DNA of 48,296 bases from the NCBI GenBank assembly GCA_027488865.1, contig JAIYAU010000045.1, forward strand, positions 1-48,296. The letters are read 5' to 3'. The translations under genes and the position numbers were made by a program. Of the stretch, positions 44,138 to 48,296 are shown piece by piece (positions within the stretch are counted from its first letter, which is position 1; every line of letters starts with the position of its first letter). This DNA comes from Cytophagaceae bacterium (GTDB taxonomy: Bacteria > Bacteroidota > Bacteroidia > Cytophagales > UBA9547). The notes beneath the pieces were generated by a model. It ran no database searches and was not told where the DNA came from. It worked only from the letters and a program-made list of their open reading frames with translations.

Positions 44138-46897
44138 TTAAGGATTCGTTTTAAACGATTTTACTTCGGAGTAATAGGTATTAATACCAATTTCATTGGT
44201 CGCATACAACCTTACAAAGTAGGTAGTATTTGGTGTAAGCAGACCAACAGACATTACTATACTTACTGGCGTTATTTTATTGGTTAAATCATACTCAATT
44301 CTAGTAGAACCAATAAAATCTGGCCTTAAACTATATTGCAATCCTGCCGTTTGTAACTTGTTTAAAGCACCTGAAATTGTTTTATACCCATCATCACTCA
44401 CAGATGCGATTACATTTACCGTACTGGAGGTGATAGTCGATACGGTAACAGGAGAAAAAACAACAGGATTTGGTTTTGTATAAAAAGAACTTTGAGGAGA
44501 ATATAGTACACCTCCTGCGGAAACACAATATGATCTTATATAGTACAATGTTCCTGCAAGCAAGTTTTTTAGTGTGTCTTGACCATCAAAAACACCAGAA
44601 AACACTTTTTTGGTTTGTAATGAGATATCTGGCAATGGAAAAGTACTATAAACTACCCCTTGTTCTGTGAAAATTTGCGTCTTTTTAAAATTCACAAGAT
44701 GGCTAGTTTTACTATCAGGGAATAATAACAGTTCTATACCTGTACTAGTAGGTAGTGTAAAGAATGTAGATATGGGTCCTAATTCTGTACCTATACTGTT
44801 TTTGGCGTAGGCTCTTACAAAATATTTGGTATTGCTAGCAAGCCCTGTAAGGTTACAAAAGAAATCCTCTGAGCCAACATTTAATGTATTAACCACCTTG
44901 GGGCTATTTATATCTAGCGTAATATTAGCAGAAGCATATAAAATACCAGACTCTACAATTGGCCTTCCACCAGCGTCGATAGTTGCAGACACTTTTGCGC
45001 CATTGAAAGAAACATCGGAAATTGTGCAACCTTTTACGATAAGAGGTAGGGTAGAGGTCGTAGTTATTGCCCCATAGGCAGTGCCTGTACTATTAACCGC
45101 ATAAGACCTGACATAATAAGTAGTACCGGGATTTAAACCTGTAATTGTAGCAGAATAACTTCCTATTCCCGATCCCGAGCCCACGGTTGGTCCACTATTA
45201 GCATTTAACAAGGCTAGATCTGTATTATACTGAAAGCCCCTAGCAGTTACGGTGGAACCTCCTCCATTAACAACGCCCCCATTAAGGGTAAGATTGTCTA
45301 TACCACGCGCAGAAACTCCTGGATTACTAGCAATTGCAGCTAACCCAATAGGCACACCTAAAAATTGTGTAATTATAATATTGTTATCGTCCTGAGTGTT
45401 CGAAGCATTTATTAAAACGGTAAGCGTTTTATCTGAAGAAATGGCAATTTTACCCTTATAAATTCCTAAACCATTGGTAGATACAAAAGGTAAAGATACA
45501 TTGTAGGTATTAAAATCAGGATAAGGAAGTGAAAACGATCCAGCATCTACTAAGGATTGGAAACCTACTTTAGTAATGGCTTGTCCTCCGTCTCCAGTAA
45601 TCTGAAAAGTGAAATAACAAGTGTCAGCATTTCTTGATTGAGAAATTAATTTTCCTTCTGGATTCCCTGGCCCTAATAAAACACTATCCGGCTCTGTGTA
45701 ACGGATCCCAACAGGATTTAAAATAAAACCAGTAATATAATAATTAGTATTACCCGATGCTTTTTTATATTCTACTGCATAACCATTATTTAAAAAATCG
45801 GTGGTCTGTACTATGGTATCTGCATTATCTGCATTAGGATTTTTTATGGTTTTACTTAAGCAGTAGCCAACCTTTACTGGATTTTTTAACAAAGCTTGTT
45901 CTGTAAACTCAATCCCACCAAAATCTACATTCTTGAGATTCAAAAACAATGAATTTGGTGTAGGACTAAACACATTCTGACTAAGATCAAGGCTTCCATT
46001 TCCTTTAATGATAGGTAATAGTAAAGAATCCAAATTTCCAAGTGTTTCACCACCAGTATATTTGACATAAGCGCGAACGAAAATTTTATTGACCGGATAG
46101 ACCAAACTATTAATCAACACCCCGAAGGAATTAACAGAATCTTGACTCACAACTTTAGAGGCACCGTCAGCAGCAGGATCTACAATAGGTTGAAAATTAA
46201 AATAAACACCTCTTTCAGTTATAACCCTACCACCAGCATTACTAATAACACCTCCAGAAAGTACAGATCCACTTTGGTTACTTGCAAGTGGTGCTACAAA
46301 GTTGTATGGCTTAACGGTGGTTAAAACTGGAGTAGTCGGATTTAATGTAGTAAATGTTTGTACAGGTCCATAAGCAACACCAGCGAAATTAAGAACATAG
46401 GCTCTTGCATAATACAGCGTACCTGCTTTCAAATTAATAAGTGAAACAGAAAAAGCATTAGAACTCGAAGTGCTCACCGTTTTAGTACCAGGAATAGTTG
46501 GATTGGCAAAAACACCATAGACGACGCCTTTTTCAATCACAAAGCCACCGACATTGGTAATTAATCCTCCGACCACAGCGCTTGTTTGACCTATTCCACT
46601 TATTGCTGGTGGTGTACCAAAAGTAGCCAAAACAGATGGCATGAATCTTTTGCGATAGCCAATACTATCCACTTCAGCTGTAGCAAACTTATAATTTGGC
46701 TTTGTTGAAGAATTTGAATACACCAATAAAGTATCTGCGCCCTTTTTAAGCGGCTTTTTTACAGCGATGCTGTCTACACTTTTAGTTAACAACTTGATGG
46801 TGACGAACGATTTTTTATAAATATACGTAGTGTCTTGCGCTTGCAATGAACCTCCGACAAATATGAATATGGCAAATATTAAAATTAAATTTCTCAT
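44138..46897 (-). CDS. Secreted protein with fibronectin-III-like repeats
   Basis: This is a 919-aa protein. A signal peptide (1-20, LQAQ) is followed by a short N-terminal domain (about 25-90) and then about seven Fn3-like units, each of the Bacteroidota type 'T...GG.V...G.V.E.GVVY...PN......L..L.AGTLYYARAY..N..G.AYG....F.T' (for example GTLYYARAYVLNFAGVAYGP, GTTYYVRSYAVNSTGTAYGA). It ends at an Fn3 unit with no T9SS domain. Its start overlaps the stop of the upstream 169-aa T9SS gene by one base, so they form one translation-coupled operon, and export may rely on the partner. An extracellular structural role is likely. Confidence 0.82.
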   Translation of the reverse strand: MRNLILIFAIFIFVGGSLQAQDTTYIYKKSFVTIKLLTKSVDSIAVKKPLKKGADTLLVYSNSSTKPNYKFATAEVDSIGYRKRFMPSVLATFGTPPAISGIGQTSAVVGGLITNVGGFVIEKGVVYGVFANPTIPGTKTVSTSSSNAFSVSLINLKAGTLYYARAYVLNFAGVAYGPVQTFTTLNPTTPVLTTVKPYNFVAPLASNQSGSVLSGGVISNAGGRVITERGVYFNFQPIVDPAADGASKVVSQDSVNSFGVLINSLVYPVNKIFVRAYVKYTGGETLGNLDSLLLPIIKGNGSLDLSQNVFSPTPNSLFLNLKNVDFGGIEFTEQALLKNPVKVGYCLSKTIKNPNADNADTIVQTTDFLNNGYAVEYKKASGNTNYYITGFILNPVGIRYTEPDSVLLGPGNPEGKLISQSRNADTCYFTFQITGDGGQAITKVGFQSLVDAGSFSLPYPDFNTYNVSLPFVSTNGLGIYKGKIAISSDKTLTVLINASNTQDDNNIIITQFLGVPIGLAAIASNPGVSARGIDNLTLNGGVVNGGGSTVTARGFQYNTDLALLNANSGPTVGSGSGIGSYSATITGLNPGTTYYVRSYAVNSTGTAYGAITTTSTLPLIVKGCTISDVSFNGAKVSATIDAGGRPIVESGILYASANITLDINSPKVVNTLNVGSEDFFCNLTGLASNTKYFVRAYAKNSIGTELGPISTFFTLPTSTGIELLLFPDSKTSHLVNFKKTQIFTEQGVVYSTFPLPDISLQTKKVFSGVFDGQDTLKNLLAGTLYYIRSYCVSAGGVLYSPQSSFYTKPNPVVFSPVTVSTITSSTVNVIASVSDDGYKTISGALNKLQTAGLQYSLRPDFIGSTRIEYDLTNKITPVSIVMSVGLLTPNTTYFVRLYATNEIGINTYYSEVKSFKTNP

Positions 46898-47406
46898 TAT
46901 AGTTTGATTAGTTTTAAGGTTTCTACTTTATTAACAGATTTTATACGTACTAGATAAGTACCTGATTTATAGCTAGCAGCATTAGGTAGCTCATAAGTAT
47001 TTACACCAGCAATGGCAGGTATTATTTCTTTATGTACTATCATTCCATCTGTTTTAAATACCTCAATATTAACCATACTTGCCACGGACAATTCAAAAGA
47101 AACATGAAGATAATCTGCAAAAGGGTTTGGGTATGTTTCATAACTAGAAATTGGCTCTTCCACAATGCTGGTTACTTTATCCACCAACGCAAATCTTCCA
47201 ATCTCTTCAAAACTATAGTCGATTTTTGTGCCATTGGTATTGTTCAATGACAAACCACCCTCTGGAAATGTTATTTTCTGAATGGTATTAACGTCATAGA
47301 CATTTTGTCCTCCACCATTTAAGCTGATCACCAGATTTGATTGGGAATAAAGGTATGGCATACATGTTATTAAGATGCCAAGAATAAGTAAAGATTTTTT
47401 TTTCAT
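46897..47406 (-). CDS. Small T9SS sorting-domain protein
   Basis: This is a 169-aa secreted protein: signal peptide (1-20), a short beta domain (VISLNGGGQNVYDVNTIQKI and FPEGGLSLNNTNGTKIDYSF, similar to the repeated element at the N-terminus of the downstream protein) and a T9SS type A domain (about 95-169, TYPNPFADYLHVSF). There is little room for an enzyme, so it may be a cell-surface adaptor that works with the Fn3 protein. It is the first gene of the two-gene operon. Confidence 0.78.
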   Translation of the reverse strand: MKKKSLLILGILITCMPYLYSQSNLVISLNGGGQNVYDVNTIQKITFPEGGLSLNNTNGTKIDYSFEEIGRFALVDKVTSIVEEPISSYETYPNPFADYLHVSFELSVASMVNIEVFKTDGMIVHKEIIPAIAGVNTYELPNAASYKSGTYLVRIKSVNKVETLKLIKL

Positions 47407-47858
47407 TTGATTAATTTAGAGGTTATTGTTTTTAATTAATTACATTAATGACTCAGATTGGTTTTCTACAAAATAGATTGAAAATCACATTCCAAATATT
47501 AATAAAGGTTAGACAAGGAATAAAGATAGAGATACTTTAGAAATAAAGAATAGATTTCGCAGCATAAGTTTTGCCCAAATTCTAATCTTTGTTGTTAAAA
47601 CTTAGCTACCCTATAAATTCTCTATAAAGGCCCTAGCTTACCAACATGCTTTGAATTTTGTGCAAAAGTTGGATACTGAAAGAAAAAAGCTGGTAAAAAA
47701 ATTAGATAAATTCTAGAAAGCTTAATTGATAGGAACATAATTTAGGATTTAGAAAATGAAGTTAAGCTTAATAAATATAACCAATCTAACTATTAGACAC
47801 AGCCTTACTATTCCTCGACCTAGACTCAATAATATTTTGATGATAATTTAATTTCTGA
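47407..47858. other. AT-rich spacer without a gene
   Basis: This 452-bp AT-rich stretch shows no supported gene, repeat or hairpin. It presumably holds the promoter of the 46.9-47.4-kb operon, but I see no good -33/-7 pair. Confidence 0.5.
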
Positions 47859-48000
47859 ATTTCCGCCGTTGCTGGTGTTTAGCACCACTAATAATTCTAA
47901 AGTATTAATGCTTTTGGCGGGGCGTCACAAGCAACTTCCCTTTTCCTTAACATTAATCTGCATAACCAACCAACATTCCAGATATATCAACGGCTGTTTC
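47859..48000. repeat. Mosaic repeat (A and E modules) next to the RAYT
   Basis: ATTTCCGCCGTTGCTGGTG, then TTTAGCACCACTAATAATTC (A), a GCGTCACAAGCAACTTCCC link and TTAACATTAATCTGCATAAC (E). The A head here forms the only perfect small hairpin of the family: TGGTG (47873-47877), loop TTTAG, CACCA (47883-47887). Confidence 0.75.
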
Positions 48001-48009
48001 CCCCCTTCT

Positions 48010-48067
48010 ATCCGTAGAGTTAGCTTGCGCTCTACGGATTGTACAATGACTGTAGAGTCTCCGACTC
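48010..48067. repeat. Two REP-like hairpins downstream of the RAYT gene
   Basis: Hairpin one: ATCCGTAGAG (48010-48019) pairs perfectly with CTCTACGGAT (48030-48039). Hairpin two: GAGTC (48055-48059) pairs with GACTC (48063-48067) around TCC, preceded by GTA. They lie 13-70 bp from the stop codon of the transposase. GTAG is also the foot motif of E. coli REP hairpins recognised by TnpA-REP (known from that system; a similarity only). Confidence 0.7.
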
Positions 48068-48079
48068 GGATTCCTGCCT

Positions 48080-48295
48080 TTACACGTGCATTAGCTCCAG
48101 TAACCCCTTGCCATCGCAATAGTAATCAATGGCACTGGAATAAACATACTCCCATTCATTTCTTACGATTCCTGCACGCAATGGGTTCTCGTGAAGGTAC
48201 TTCATCTTTGACTCTAGCACCTCCGGAGAGAAACATTCTATAAGATGGTTGTCCTGTTGCCAAAACTGGTACTTTTCGTTCCGTTGGTTCTTTTG
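48080..48295 (-). CDS. REP-associated tyrosine transposase (RAYT), C-terminal part
   Basis: A frame open from the right edge and ending in TAA (48080-48082) encodes 71 residues matching the C-terminus of IS200/RAYT-type HUH tyrosine transposases (Y1 family): KYQFWQQDNHLIECFSPEV, then KMKYLHENPLRAGIVRNEWE and YVYSSAIDYYCDGKGLLEL. The Y in KYLHENPLRAG is the usual nucleophile tyrosine. The N-terminal HUH half lies outside the window. It has no start codon here, so it can be missed by start-based gene calling. It is intact as far as visible; whether it is active depends on the part that is not seen. Adjacent hairpins support the assignment. Confidence 0.85.
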   Translation of the reverse strand, partial: QKNQRNEKYQFWQQDNHLIECFSPEVLESKMKYLHENPLRAGIVRNEWEYVYSSAIDYYCDGKGLLELMHV

Positions 48296-48296
48296 C

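Noticed and set aside
47925-48119. 64-aa minus-strand ORF
   Set aside because: It overlaps the hairpins and the end of the RAYT frame in another phase, so it is a shadow.
47869-48243. 124-aa plus-strand ORF at the right edge
   Set aside because: It spans the mosaic repeat and hairpins and runs antisense to the RAYT frame; the protein has no family-like pattern.

Overview
The window is chromosomal DNA of an AT-rich member of the Bacteroidota, probably a free-living, gliding or polymer-degrading member of the Cytophagia/Sphingobacteriia/Saprospiria type; I cannot name a genus. The evidence is six proteins with a C-terminal type IX secretion (T9SS) sorting domain (YPNP motif and a final beta-sandwich), three TonB-dependent receptors, BspA-type and other leucine-rich repeats, a TIGR03643 (DUF2805) gene, and several promoters matching the Bacteroidota consensus (TTTG, about 18-20 bp, TAnnTTTG). 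I saw no rRNA, tRNA, CRISPR array or prophage.

Left part (0-19.8 kb): a two-gene GH9 endoglucanase operon on the minus strand (383-5154). It is followed by an atypical SDR-type NAD(P)-binding protein, an unknown helical protein, a TonB receptor, a WD40 protein, and a divergent pair of a phosphopantetheinyl transferase and a secreted redoxin-like protein. Then come a second TonB receptor, rlmN, a small YwqK-like repeat protein, and a minus-strand operon of TIGR03643, a photolyase-like protein with apparently inverted domain order, and a flavin reductase. A small accessory stretch (17.4-18.9 kb) carries a DUF4348-like lipoprotein and an unknown acidic protein, and then a prohibitin/SPFH lipoprotein.

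Centre (19.8-27.6 kb): one 2581-residue secreted protein built from about 25 aspartate-rich, MopE/thrombospondin-3-like calcium-binding units, interrupted by three LamG-type lectin domains and ending in a T9SS domain.

Right part (27.6-48.3 kb): mostly T9SS or other secreted surface proteins (BNR/sialidase-like, NHL, LRR, BspA-LRR, fibronectin-III-like), plus a Tdi1/DUF1851 protein, a DUF4013 membrane protein, a LuxR-type regulator and a third TonB receptor. Nine of its intergenic spaces hold pieces of one mosaic family of short, palindrome-rich repeats, which I did not see in the first 27 kb. At the right edge lies the 3' end of a REP-associated tyrosine transposase (RAYT) in an unlisted reading frame. 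It sits next to hairpins and a copy of the repeat family, which suggests a REPtron-like system that spreads these elements.

Taken together the genes describe an outer-surface toolkit: T9SS exports cellulases, adhesins and repeat proteins, TonB receptors import ligands, and a helix-turn-helix regulator sits among them. The least-described items are the mosaic intergenic elements with their RAYT, the direct-repeat-flanked DUF4013 segment, and the permuted photolyase operon.
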